Origin: DASYXT01 sp035934555
Lineage (GTDB): Bacteria; Verrucomicrobiota; Verrucomicrobiia; Limisphaerales; UBA8199
Length of the DNA: 24,307 nt
Reading direction: 5' to 3'
Assembly: GCA_035934555.1 (NCBI GenBank)
Contig: DASYXT010000124.1
Location: 1 to 24,307 of the forward strand
Below, piece after piece: positions 14,422 through 22,438 of this stretch. Numbering within the stretch: the first letter of the stretch is position 1; each line of letters starts with the position of its first letter. A model generated the notes under the pieces. It saw only the letters and a list, made by a program, of their open reading frames with translations, was not told where the DNA came from and ran no database searches. The position numbers were made by a program, and so were the translations under genes.

Positions 14422-17400
14422 GCCACTTAAGGAAGCCGTTGAAGTCGCCGAAGCGATCGTACTCGCCTACGAGCGACCAACGCTTGCTCAGTTTGTATTC
14501 AATATGATACGTGGGACGGCCCTGTTCGGTGATCTCTTCGCCCGAGCGGACAGTTAAGCGTTCCTGAGACTGATCACCGAAGCCCAGTTTAGCCAGCATA
14601 TCCCGGCCGAGAAACAAAGCCAGCGTTTGGGCGCGTTGTTCGGGCGTCAGAGTAAAAGTGCCTTGCGGCAACTGGCCGGCAGTGACCATCAGCAGAATCT
14701 GATCGGAGCTCAGCGGCGGTGTCGAGGTGAATTGGATAACCGGCGCGTCGGCTGTTCCGGTCACTTCCATGCGGATATCATAGCCGAACTGCTTCGAGGC
14801 GGCTGTGAGCGCCATTTGCGGCTGATAAGGATTTTGACTGGTCAGCGACACCAGTCCCTGTTGCACTTGCAGGCTCGCGAACGGGAAACGCACCGTGCCA
14901 GAATCTATCCGCAAATCTCCCAAGGCAATGGGGTCCTTCAGTGTGCCTTCCAGCTTGAGATTGGCCGACAACTCGCCATTGAACAACGGGCTGCGGACCT
15001 TTAGAAACCGCACGCCGTCCACAGTCACTGCGAGGCGCCAGTCAGCCACCGCCGGGTCCTCGACGCTGAAATAAGGCGGGCGGCGGCTTGGCCCGGCGAT
15101 CTTGCCAGGCACCAGCGCGCGCAAGTCGCTCAAGTAATAGCTGTCGCGCAAGTGAGCAACACCCGAGATTAGCGGCGGGGCGGCATTGGTCCTTGTGACC
15201 TGGAGGCGCAGATCGCTGCGAACGATAAATTCCGGTTGCCGCGCCAGGGGGACGTCCTTGGCAAGCACCTGCAGGGCGAACGGCGGTATCCGTCCGTGCA
15301 GCCATTCGCTCCCACGCAAGTCGAGAGTCCCGCTAAGCTCCACCGGCGCCCCGCTCAGGGAAGCTGACGCTCGCTCCAGTCGCAAAAGGTGATCGTCAAA
15401 TTTCATGGCGATGGCTATGTCGCGAATCGGTCCGAATTGACCCAACGGGCGCGTCCGAGCACCTTCAAGCGAGAGTTGGCCTGCGAGTCTCCTGCCGGGG
15501 CGCAATTGCAGATCGACGTCCAGACTGCCTTGCGGGGCTAAAACGGTTGGAAACAAAGGCGCAAAGGCTGCCAACTCGGCATGTTCGATTCGCAACTGTG
15601 CACTGGCCCGGCTCCAATCCGGCAGCTTCTTGTCGCGTAGAGCCGCAAAAAAGTTTGGCGCCAGGGGCCAATCGCCCGTCAGGCTCACGCGCTGGCCTTG
15701 AACGAACAATTCGCCCTGGGTCAACCGCGCCTGTTTGCCGTTCAACTCGAGCTGGAGTCGCAAGTTTCGCATCGCGGGCAAATTGGTTTCTGCAGCGGCG
15801 AGTTGCAGGCTTTGCGCGCTGAGCGCGATTGACCCTTCAGGTGAATGCCAGGTGCCGGTGAGCGCGACCTGTAAGTTGGGCTGGCGCAAGGTCACGCCGG
15901 TCTGCCGGGCTAACTCATTCCAAAACGCCGCTTGCGACCCGGCGGTGGCCTCGACCCGCAACGCGCCGTCGGGTTGCCACTGAACCAGCTTGCCAGGCTC
16001 GGCGATGTCAAGGGTCAGAGGCAACGTCCCGTGAACCGAGATCGCGGGGGCGGACGCGCTGCCGAGGACCAGGTTCGAGATGACCAGGCCACCGGCGTCA
16101 CCGGAAATGCTCACCGCGGCCGCGAGCGGTTCCTGGCCGAGCGCGCCTTCGCGGGCGGTTAATTCGAGCTTGAACCGGGGGGGGCCATTGGTCCAGCCCG
16201 CAGCGGCCGCAAGATGTTTCACTTGCACTTGCGGCAGGGGTGCCTGGAGGAAAGGTTGCGCCAGCGCGGTCGAAAGCGCGGAGGCAGAAATCTGGAGGGT
16301 GCCCTGATGTGGCCAATCAAGGCGCGCGTTGGCGCTCAGCCGGCCAGCCGCGCCCGCCCACTCGATCGGTGTGGTCGTCAAACTCCAGCCGCCGGCCGGC
16401 AGACCGGGTTGAAACAAAAGCCGGCAAGGCTGGGTTAACGTCATCGCTGGGCTCCCATTGCTAAGGAGGGACAACTGCACGAGGTGCAGGTCGAGTTGCT
16501 TCGGGCGGATTCGCAAAGCGCCTTGCGCTTCAACCCGCGATGTGCCGGCGCTGGCCGCAACGTCCAGCTTGTCCAAATCCAGTTCTTGGCCGCTCCAGTT
16601 CGCCCGTACATGCAGCGGTTGCAATCCTGGCGCCGTGAGGTGGGTTGCGTCCAATTCACCGGTATGCGTCAGCTCGGCAAAAGGCCCGGCAAAGCGCGCC
16701 GAAAGCGACAGGTTTTCCAGGTTGTACCCGGGTGGCAGCCAGCGCCGGACCAAAGGTCCTTTGATTTCCAGGTGGCCCGCTACTACGCGGTTGTCAGCCA
16801 ACTGGACAGTGCCGCTGGCCCGAGCGGTAGAACCGCCTTCAAAAACCAGACTGGCCTGACGAACCTCCAGTCGAGGCCAGCTCAGTTGCCCATCGAGTAT
16901 CGCCGTGCGCGCGACCATTTTTCCCCGTTGGAGGTCGGTGCCACCAAGGTGAAGAGTCACGGCGGGTAATTGCTTTCCATTGGGCTCGATTCGAGCCTCC
17001 CCTTCGAGTGCGCCGCGTAGCGCGACCAACGTCTGCTGCGCCAAGTCCACATGCACGTGGAACGCGGCGGGCTCTCGCAGCAACGGGCCGGTCCAGTGAA
17101 GTGTTACAGTGTGCGAGAGCTGAAGCTTCAACCACGGCGCCGAAACGATTGCGTCTGAGATGGTCGCTCCATTGGTATCGCCACTCGCCCGCAGCGTCAG
17201 CGCCACCGGAGGCAAATTGCTGCTGGCCAACGGGGGTGTTGCGACTGCATTTGCCTGGAGTGAAAAGTTCCCTGCCTGCCAATCCGCCCTCAGCGAGCCG
17301 GTGACATCCTTGTAACCAGGCAACTTCAGCGCACGTGCCGGGAGCCGCAGTTCCTGGAGCTGGGCGTGGGCGTTCTCAGGCAGCAGGCCGGTTGTCGCGA

Positions 17401-18106
17401 ACCGTGCCTCCACCTTGACACGATTGCTCATCCAAAAAAGCGCTCCGGCCACGGAGAGCCCATTGGTTTCGGGCGTGAGGCGAAAGGCGGCGTTTGCCGG
17501 AAACGAATGCGCGTGAAGCTGTAAGGTGTAAGGCGCCTGGTTCAGGTCCAGATCGATGTTCACTGCCGGTAAATTCTTGCCCCAACCGACCTGCGCGTCC
17601 ACCCGCCGGTTAGCCCAGGTGGCGGTAGGCACGGTTAAGTCGAGCGTGCCGTCGCGCACTCGACCGTGGTACAGAGCGGCCCGCGGGAGCCAGCGGGATA
17701 AATGGCGCAATTGCGAAGAAAGGTAGCGAACCTCGGCATCCGTTGAGTCGGTTCGGGCTTCTTGGGAGGTCACCGGGGTGGCGGCGCTTCGGTATTGCCA
17801 ATCGTCCACACGCAGAAAGGGCTGAGCCGAACGCCTGTTGCCCAGCCCCAGGCGCCAGAGCCAAACCGTAGGAACATCGGCTTCAACCCGGGCGGCCCGC
17901 ACCTCTGTGGTGGCATTTGTATAGCTGAATCCAGTAAGGAGGAATCGGGCGTAACCGAGCCTTTGGTAGGCGTTATAATGAGCGCCCTGGGCACGTGCTA
18001 ATGGCCGCAACACCCAGGGCCACCACAGGGGCAACGCAACGCCGAGCAACACCAGCATCGCCGCCGGCAACCCCAGCCATAACCCTATTTTTTTTCGTTT
18101 TGACAC
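14405..18106 (-). CDS. tamB: TamB-like translocation and assembly module protein (AsmA/DUF490 family)
   Basis: A 1,233-residue protein anchored by one N-terminal transmembrane helix (about 8-33, G-L-W-L-G-L-P-A-A-M-L-V-L-L-G-V-A-L), followed by a very long run of short beta strands rich in L-x-L-x-G-T/L-x-A patterns, as in the hydrophobic groove of bridge-like AsmA proteins. The C-terminal DUF490-type region shows P-V-I-Q-F-T-S-T-P-P-L-S-S-D-Q-I-L-L-M, then L-G-F-G-D-Q-S-Q-E-R-L, Y-K-L-S-K-R-W-S-L-V-G-E-Y-D and a final L-K-W-R-V-Y-S-R. It starts with GTG and overlaps tamA by 17 bp. It should span the periplasm and serve the adjacent Omp85 partner. It is divergent from glgC, with about 105 bp between start codons. 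Confidence 0.88.
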   Translation of the reverse strand: MSKRKKIGLWLGLPAAMLVLLGVALPLWWPWVLRPLARAQGAHYNAYQRLGYARFLLTGFSYTNATTEVRAARVEADVPTVWLWRLGLGNRRSAQPFLRVDDWQYRSAATPVTSQEARTDSTDAEVRYLSSQLRHLSRWLPRAALYHGRVRDGTLDLTVPTATWANRRVDAQVGWGKNLPAVNIDLDLNQAPYTLQLHAHSFPANAAFRLTPETNGLSVAGALFWMSNRVKVEARFATTGLLPENAHAQLQELRLPARALKLPGYKDVTGSLRADWQAGNFSLQANAVATPPLASSNLPPVALTLRASGDTNGATISDAIVSAPWLKLQLSHTVTLHWTGPLLREPAAFHVHVDLAQQTLVALRGALEGEARIEPNGKQLPAVTLHLGGTDLQRGKMVARTAILDGQLSWPRLEVRQASLVFEGGSTARASGTVQLADNRVVAGHLEIKGPLVRRWLPPGYNLENLSLSARFAGPFAELTHTGELDATHLTAPGLQPLHVRANWSGQELDLDKLDVAASAGTSRVEAQGALRIRPKQLDLHLVQLSLLSNGSPAMTLTQPCRLLFQPGLPAGGWSLTTTPIEWAGAAGRLSANARLDWPHQGTLQISASALSTALAQPFLQAPLPQVQVKHLAAAAGWTNGPPRFKLELTAREGALGQEPLAAAVSISGDAGGLVISNLVLGSASAPAISVHGTLPLTLDIAEPGKLVQWQPDGALRVEATAGSQAAFWNELARQTGVTLRQPNLQVALTGTWHSPEGSIALSAQSLQLAAAETNLPAMRNLRLQLELNGKQARLTQGELFVQGQRVSLTGDWPLAPNFFAALRDKKLPDWSRASAQLRIEHAELAAFAPLFPTVLAPQGSLDVDLQLRPGRRLAGQLSLEGARTRPLGQFGPIRDIAIAMKFDDHLLRLERASASLSGAPVELSGTLDLRGSEWLHGRIPPFALQVLAKDVPLARQPEFIVRSDLRLQVTRTNAAPPLISGVAHLRDSYYLSDLRALVPGKIAGPSRRPPYFSVEDPAVADWRLAVTVDGVRFLKVRSPLFNGELSANLKLEGTLKDPIALGDLRIDSGTVRFPFASLQVQQGLVSLTSQNPYQPQMALTAASKQFGYDIRMEVTGTADAPVIQFTSTPPLSSDQILLMVTAGQLPQGTFTLTPEQRAQTLALFLGRDMLAKLGFGDQSQERLTVRSGEEITEQGRPTYHIEYKLSKRWSLVGEYDRFGDFNGFLKWRVYSR

Positions 18107-18211
18107 TTACGTAGGAATAACCCCGGACAAGATACGCGAGGTTTGCCCGCTTGCATGTTTTTCCAGCGCACGTCTATACTCGGCGCGGGTCAGGCAACAA
18201 GAAAGGCGTGT

Positions 18212-19519
18212 ATGGAACAGTCGGGGCGGCAGTCGCTTAACACCAGCAACGTGCTCTCGGTGATCATGGGTGGCGGTCAAGGCACACGGCTATTCCCGCT
18301 CACCAAGGAACGAGCCAAGCCGGCCGTCCCGCTCGCCGGCAAATACCGGCTGGTGGATATTCCCATTTCCAACTGCATCAACTCCGGCTTGCGCCGCATT
18401 TACCTGCTGACGCAATTCAACTCCGCGTCCCTTCATCGCCACGTTTCGCAATCGTACAAGTTTGACCATTTCTCTGGTGGTTTCGTTGAAATCCTGGCGG
18501 CTGAGCAAACCTTCACCGATACTTCATGGTATCAAGGTACCGCCGATGCCGTCCGCAAGAATAAAATCCACTTCCGCAACCATGATTGGGATTTTCTGCT
18601 CATCCTCAGCGGCGACCAGTTGTACCGGATGGACTTTCGATACATCATCAACCAGCACCTTCAGTCCGAGGCGGATATTACGGTGGCCACTATCCCGGTG
18701 CGCCGTTCCGAAACTCCGGCGCTGGGCATCCTCCAGATTGACGCCGACCGGCGGATCAATCGCTTCGTTGAAAAGCCCTCCGACCCGGCGGTCCAGGACA
18801 GCTTGCGCCTGGATCCGGCCTGGTACGGGCCACTCGGCATCCAGGGCGAAGGCGAGTTCTTCCTCGCCTCGATGGGCATTTATGTTTTCAACCGGAATGT
18901 GATCTTTCCGCTGCTGGAAAACAAGCACACCGATTTCGGCAAGCACATCATCCCCGAGGCCATTCACGAACGGCGCGTGTATTCGTCTGTGTTCCAGGGT
19001 TACTGGGAAGACATCGGGACCATCCGCGCATTCTTCGAAGCCAACCTCGAACTGACCAGCGAGCTGCCCCGCTTTAATTTCTTCGATATGAGCTCCCCCA
19101 TTTTCACCCGGCCGCGGTTTCTGCCCGGCTCGAAAATCAACGGCGCTCAAATCGATCACGCCGTCATTTCCGACGGCTGCATCATCAACCGGGCCAATAT
19201 CACCAGCAGCATCGTCGGCCTCCGCTGTATCGTCGGCCCCGGCACCTACCTCAACCGCACCATCCTCCTCGGCAGCGATTACTACGAGTCCAACGATTCC
19301 ATTCACGAAAACGAAATGGCTGGCCGTCCCCGCATTGGTGTCGGCGCCAATTGCCGCATTGAGAATGCCATCATCGATAAAAACGCCCGCATCGGCGATA
19401 ACGTCATCATTTCCCCCGCCGGCAAACCCGACAATGTCGATCATGCCAGTTACTACATCCGCGACGGCATCGTCATTATCCCCAAGAACGGGGTCCTGCC
19501 TCATGGGACGGTGATTTAA
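18212..19519 (+). CDS. glgC: Glucose-1-phosphate adenylyltransferase
   Basis: A 435-residue enzyme making ADP-glucose from ATP and glucose-1-phosphate, the committed step of glycogen synthesis. Motifs: M-G-G-G-Q-G-T-R-L-F-P-L-T-K-E-R-A-K-P-A-V-P (nucleotide binding), Y-R-L-V-D-I-P-I-S-N-C-I-N-S-G, W-Y-Q-G-T-A-D-A-V-R, L-S-G-D-Q-L-Y-R-M-D (catalytic Asp), F-V-E-K-P (sugar-phosphate site), E-D-I-G-T-I-R-A-F, and a left-handed beta-helix C-terminus ending V-L-P-H-G-T-V-I. The start M-E-Q-S-G is chosen because AGAAAGG lies ahead of it; an upstream frame would add 23 unlike residues. It stands alone, without glgA or glgB. Confidence 0.95.
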   Translation: MEQSGRQSLNTSNVLSVIMGGGQGTRLFPLTKERAKPAVPLAGKYRLVDIPISNCINSGLRRIYLLTQFNSASLHRHVSQSYKFDHFSGGFVEILAAEQTFTDTSWYQGTADAVRKNKIHFRNHDWDFLLILSGDQLYRMDFRYIINQHLQSEADITVATIPVRRSETPALGILQIDADRRINRFVEKPSDPAVQDSLRLDPAWYGPLGIQGEGEFFLASMGIYVFNRNVIFPLLENKHTDFGKHIIPEAIHERRVYSSVFQGYWEDIGTIRAFFEANLELTSELPRFNFFDMSSPIFTRPRFLPGSKINGAQIDHAVISDGCIINRANITSSIVGLRCIVGPGTYLNRTILLGSDYYESNDSIHENEMAGRPRIGVGANCRIENAIIDKNARIGDNVIISPAGKPDNVDHASYYIRDGIVIIPKNGVLPHGTVI

Positions 19520-19714
19520 ATTCAAATCGCTCATTCAGGGGCGCTCATCCATGGGTTTTGGTGGTTTGGTTAGTTGACTTAATGTATAAAATGATTGAAG
19601 GTAAATTCGTTCCCTGACGCGAAACCTCCCCTGGGGTATTCCCCTCTAAATGAGCGAACAATTTTGATAGGCGTCCGGGCAATGACCGTGTTAGCCTGAG
19701 TCAAGAAACCGAAT

Positions 19715-21022
19715 ATGTCTGCCAGTCTTTTGGGGGCGCGCCAGCGCCAGGGTGGCCTCAAATCGTCGCGCTCGGGCGTGCTGCCCGGGCCGAAACACAT
19801 TTCTTTAATCACTCCCGGACCCGAGTTGAGCGGGGGCTGCGGCAGCGCTTGTTCCCTGATCGATCTGGGCGGGTGCACACGGGTATCACTCATCCTCACG
19901 CCGGCAGGACGCGGTCCTTTCAACCAGCAAGCGCGGGAGCTGCTCTCCACGCTGCAGACCTCGCTGGGCGGGCGTCCACGGATGAAGGTGGTTTCCCAAA
20001 CGGTCTTCCTGCGCGATGGCGCGACGAGGCTTGAGTGCCAACGGCTATTGGACACCCATTTCGGCCAGGACATGCCGGTGACCAATTACGTCAGCCAGCC
20101 GCCGTGTGACGGCGCCGCCCTCGCGCTGGAGGCCTGGGCTGTGGGCGGGGATTCCGTCCAGCTCGAGCGATTCAGCCCTCAGACGATGGCCGTCAGCTAC
20201 GATGGCGTGCGCTGGGTCTATTGTAGCGGGGTGACCTCGCGCCGCGTCAGCGGGCCGGTTTATCCCCGAGCCACGGAAGTGTTCCGGTTGTTGGACGGCG
20301 AATTGCAGAAAGCGGGCAGCGGCTTTGCACATGTTGTGCGCACCTGGTTGTACCTGGGCGGCATTACCGAAAGCGAGGGGACCGGGCAGCGGTACCATGA
20401 GCTGAACCGGGCGCGAAGTGACTTTTACCAGGGAATCGATTTTTGCCGCGGATTAGTGCTGCCGGGAACCCCGGGGCTGGTGTATCCGGCCAGCACGGGC
20501 ATTGGCATGGGGGGCGGCCGGCTGAGCGCCGCCTGCATCAGTTTTCAAACCCGCCGCGAGGATGCCTCCCTGGTCCACTTGGAAAATCCGCATCAAACAC
20601 CTGCTTACGCGTATCACACGAAATACTCGCCTCACAGCCCCAAATTCTCGAGGGGATTGGCCTTGGCACTGGGCCAGCATCTGACGACTTGGATCTCCGG
20701 CACCGCGAGCATCGTCAATTCGGAGAACCGGTACCCCGGCGACATTGGCCGCCAAACCGAACAGACGATCGAGAACATCGAACGGCTATTGACCCGGGAA
20801 AACTTTGCGCTTCACGGGCTGCCCCACGCCGGCGCCGGCCTGGGGGACCTGGCGAAAATTCGCGTCTATGTGCGGCGCCCCGAGGATTACGCCAAGTGCC
20901 GGGCCATTTGCGAGCGCCGCTTCGGCGCGGTGCCCACCATCTACGCTTTAGCCGACATCTGCCGGCCGGAATTGCTCGTCGAGATCGAAGGCGTCGCCTT
21001 CAGCCACTACTCGCCGCGCTGA
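19715..21022 (+). CDS. FkbO/Hyg5-type chorismatase-like protein with N-terminal RidA-like domain
   Basis: A 435-residue protein. Residues about 155-430 match chorismatases (FkbO, Hyg5, XanB2), which split chorismate into pyruvate and a dihydroxy-cyclohexadienoate or hydroxybenzoate: L-E-N-P-H-Q-T-P-A-Y-A-Y (289-300), I-S-G-T-A-S-I-V (327-334) and A-D-I-C-R-P-E-L-L-V-E-I-E-G (413-426). Residues about 45-145 look like a separate YjgF/RidA unit (V-S-Q-T-V-F-L-R-D, later L-A-L-E-A-W-A-V). Known enzymes are about 335-345 residues, so this is longer by roughly one such domain. The start has no clear Shine-Dalgarno sequence, so the N-terminus is tentative. No aromatic-pigment genes are adjacent; the product (3- or 4-hydroxybenzoate, a diene-diol, or none) cannot be predicted. 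Confidence 0.75.
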   Translation: MSASLLGARQRQGGLKSSRSGVLPGPKHISLITPGPELSGGCGSACSLIDLGGCTRVSLILTPAGRGPFNQQARELLSTLQTSLGGRPRMKVVSQTVFLRDGATRLECQRLLDTHFGQDMPVTNYVSQPPCDGAALALEAWAVGGDSVQLERFSPQTMAVSYDGVRWVYCSGVTSRRVSGPVYPRATEVFRLLDGELQKAGSGFAHVVRTWLYLGGITESEGTGQRYHELNRARSDFYQGIDFCRGLVLPGTPGLVYPASTGIGMGGGRLSAACISFQTRREDASLVHLENPHQTPAYAYHTKYSPHSPKFSRGLALALGQHLTTWISGTASIVNSENRYPGDIGRQTEQTIENIERLLTRENFALHGLPHAGAGLGDLAKIRVYVRRPEDYAKCRAICERRFGAVPTIYALADICRPELLVEIEGVAFSHYSPR

Positions 21023-21047
21023 AGCGGGCGACATCCCCGCACGTTTC

Positions 21048-22163
21048 TCAATTTCGTTTCGCCCGCGCCGCAACGACTCGTAATGTAAGAAATGTTTGGT
21101 TATCCCCGGGTCTCTCGGCCAGCATCCCGACAATCCCACCGCACGACAGCAAAGGCGGGCGCGGGTTGGTAACCACGAAGGTAACCACGAGCGCGGGTTG
21201 TCCATTGAGCCGGACCAGCATCGGCAGATCATAAGCGGGGGTTCCGGCCGGCAATCCCCAGGCCGTCGGCTCAGTCGGTGCGATGTGTTCCGAATCCAGC
21301 AGCAGCTCCGCCGTGACCCCCGCATGCCGGATCATCGACCAAATCGACGGCTTCTGAATCACCTTCAGCAAAATGTCTTCCAACCCTTCGGTGTGCTCGA
21401 CCAACTCGAAATAGGAAAACAATGCTGGGAAAAGCCCACCCAACGCGCGCTCGTCCTCCGCGGTCAAATGCAATTCTCGAGCAAGTTTCCGCCCCTGGGC
21501 CATCCGTGGCGCATCGGGCGGCGTCGGGCTGAACCAGAATTCGCCCTCGACCTTGCTTTGCTCCCGCCGCCAAATGGTCGCCGCCGCGCGGTCCAGGCCG
21601 AGGCTCAGGAAGCCCTTGTCGATTTTGAACGACTCGGCGTGCTCGCACCGCCTTGCCGGCTTGGAACCATTCAGAAGGAACGGGCCGGCAGTCAGCAGGT
21701 CCACTCGGGCAGGCGACGAAATAAATTCCAGGCGGTTGCTCTGGGCCGTGTAGAGCACCGTGGGCTGGGCAGGTTTATCTGAAGCCTGCCGGGGAGCGGC
21801 CCGAAGAGTGGTAAGGTACAGCAGCCACTGCGTGCGCCGTCCGCTCTTTTCGCACAGCGTCGCCAGGCCGGTGAAAGAATCGCCCGGACTCAACCGCCCC
21901 GGTTCCCCCGGCGCATCCAGGCCTTTGAGCGGAATATTGCGGGTCTGCGCGAACGCAGCCAGCGCCGGCCCCGGGGCGATGGCAGCCAACTTTGCAAAAT
22001 TCGGCGTGGGGTCCGCCGAGTACAGGTGCAGCGGCAGAAAAAGTTGGGGTAACAGAAAGGCAGAAAAGGGTAATGCCAATGCGCCAAGACGCCAGGGCGC
22101 AAAAGCCTTGAAGCCCAGAACAGTTCTTTGCGCCTTGGCGCCTTTACGCGTTTGCGTCCACAT
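21048..22163 (-). CDS. Predicted secreted protein of unknown function
   Basis: A 371-residue protein if begun at M-W-T-Q-T-R-K-G-A-K. A hydrophobic segment (L-G-A-L-A-L-P-F-S-A-F-L-L-P-Q-L-F-L-P-L) ending near L-Y-S-A-D reads as a signal peptide. The body shows W-L-L-Y-L-T-T-L-R, W-R-R-E-Q-S-K-V-E-G-E-F-W-F-S and a C-terminal V-V-T-F-V-V-T-N-P-R-P-P, with no motif I can place. The first 30 codons lie in an inverted repeat (22081-22149) of a kind found between genes, so the true start may be a later TTG in L-G-A-L-A-L or the N-terminus may have been captured from the repeat. A TTG start at 22220 is also open but has no support. It converges with the chorismatase-like gene, 25 bp apart. Confidence 0.6.
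   Translation of the reverse strand: MWTQTRKGAKAQRTVLGFKAFAPWRLGALALPFSAFLLPQLFLPLHLYSADPTPNFAKLAAIAPGPALAAFAQTRNIPLKGLDAPGEPGRLSPGDSFTGLATLCEKSGRRTQWLLYLTTLRAAPRQASDKPAQPTVLYTAQSNRLEFISSPARVDLLTAGPFLLNGSKPARRCEHAESFKIDKGFLSLGLDRAAATIWRREQSKVEGEFWFSPTPPDAPRMAQGRKLARELHLTAEDERALGGLFPALFSYFELVEHTEGLEDILLKVIQKPSIWSMIRHAGVTAELLLDSEHIAPTEPTAWGLPAGTPAYDLPMLVRLNGQPALVVTFVVTNPRPPLLSCGGIVGMLAERPGDNQTFLTLRVVAARAKRN
22081..22149. repeat. Imperfect inverted repeat overlapping a coding start
   Basis: Left arm GCGCCAAGACGCCAGGGCGC (22081-22100) is imperfectly complementary to the right arm CTTTGCGCCTTGGCGCCTTT (22126-22145) and continues to 22149; the loop is about 22 bp. The pattern of 'gcgcc-aag-gcgcaaag' type is typical of dispersed intergenic repeats. 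It encodes K-G-A-K-A-Q-R and F-A-P-W-R-L-G-A-L in the overlapping gene. Confidence 0.55.
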
Positions 22164-22260
22164 CTTCTTCCATGTAACACCCTGAGAATCGTCGAGGCAA
22201 GGAACCGTTGAAGGACCCAATTAACAGGGGGAATCTTCCGTAGGGGCGGGGGGAATCTGC

Positions 22261-22289
22261 TTGCACCAGCACAATTGGAAAGCTATTTT
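22261..22289 (+). promoter_or_regulatory. Possible promoter of tRNA-Gln
   Basis: TTGCAC (22261-22266) and TATTTT (22284-22289) are separated by 17 bp, placing a start about 4-8 bases before the tRNA. Only 3/6 and 4/6 consensus matches are present, but position and spacing fit. Confidence 0.35.
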
Positions 22290-22299
22290 CCAGCTACCT

Positions 22300-22373
22300 T
22301 GTCCGGTGGTGTAATGGTAGCACAAGAGTCTTTGGAGCTCTTTGTCATGGTTCGAATCCATGCCGGACAGCCA
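22300..22373 (+). tRNA. tRNA-Gln (anticodon UUG)
   Basis: 74 nt fold into a full cloverleaf: acceptor TGTCCGG/CCGGACA (7 perfect pairs), D stem GTGT/GCAC with loop AATGGTA, anticodon stem AGAGT/GCTCT with loop CTTTGGA (anticodon TTG at 34-36), variable TTGT, T stem CATGG/CCATG with loop TTCGAAT, discriminator G73 and an encoded CCA. It decodes CAA and, by wobble, CAG. An integrase gene begins 65 bp downstream on the same strand, so its 3' end is a likely integration target. Confidence 0.95.
22345..22373 (+). other. Putative attachment site (attL/attR) in the tRNA-Gln 3' end
   Basis: The T arm and 3' acceptor strand of the tRNA, adjacent to a tyrosine integrase gene, form the usual crossover region of tRNA-targeted elements; integration normally regenerates the tRNA. 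The second att copy is not in this window, so this rests on position alone. Confidence 0.35.
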
Positions 22374-22438
22374 GTTTTCCTAGGGAAAATGAAGGTTTCG
22401 ACTCGGACACCAAAGATTCCCCAAACATTTCAGGCGGA

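Noticed and set aside
18524..19534. 336-codon minus-strand acidic frame opposite glgC
   Set aside because: GlgC is unambiguous on the plus strand; the Asp/Val/Gly-rich product is an antisense artefact of codon composition.
19574..19592. Promoter TTGACT ... TATAAA upstream of the chorismatase-like gene
   Set aside because: The two boxes are only about 5 bp apart, so they cannot form one promoter, and no good partner lies at 16-18 bp from either.
20443..21234. 263-codon plus-strand frame overlapping the chorismatase-like gene
   Set aside because: It is a shifted frame of that gene, Arg/Pro-rich, without motifs.
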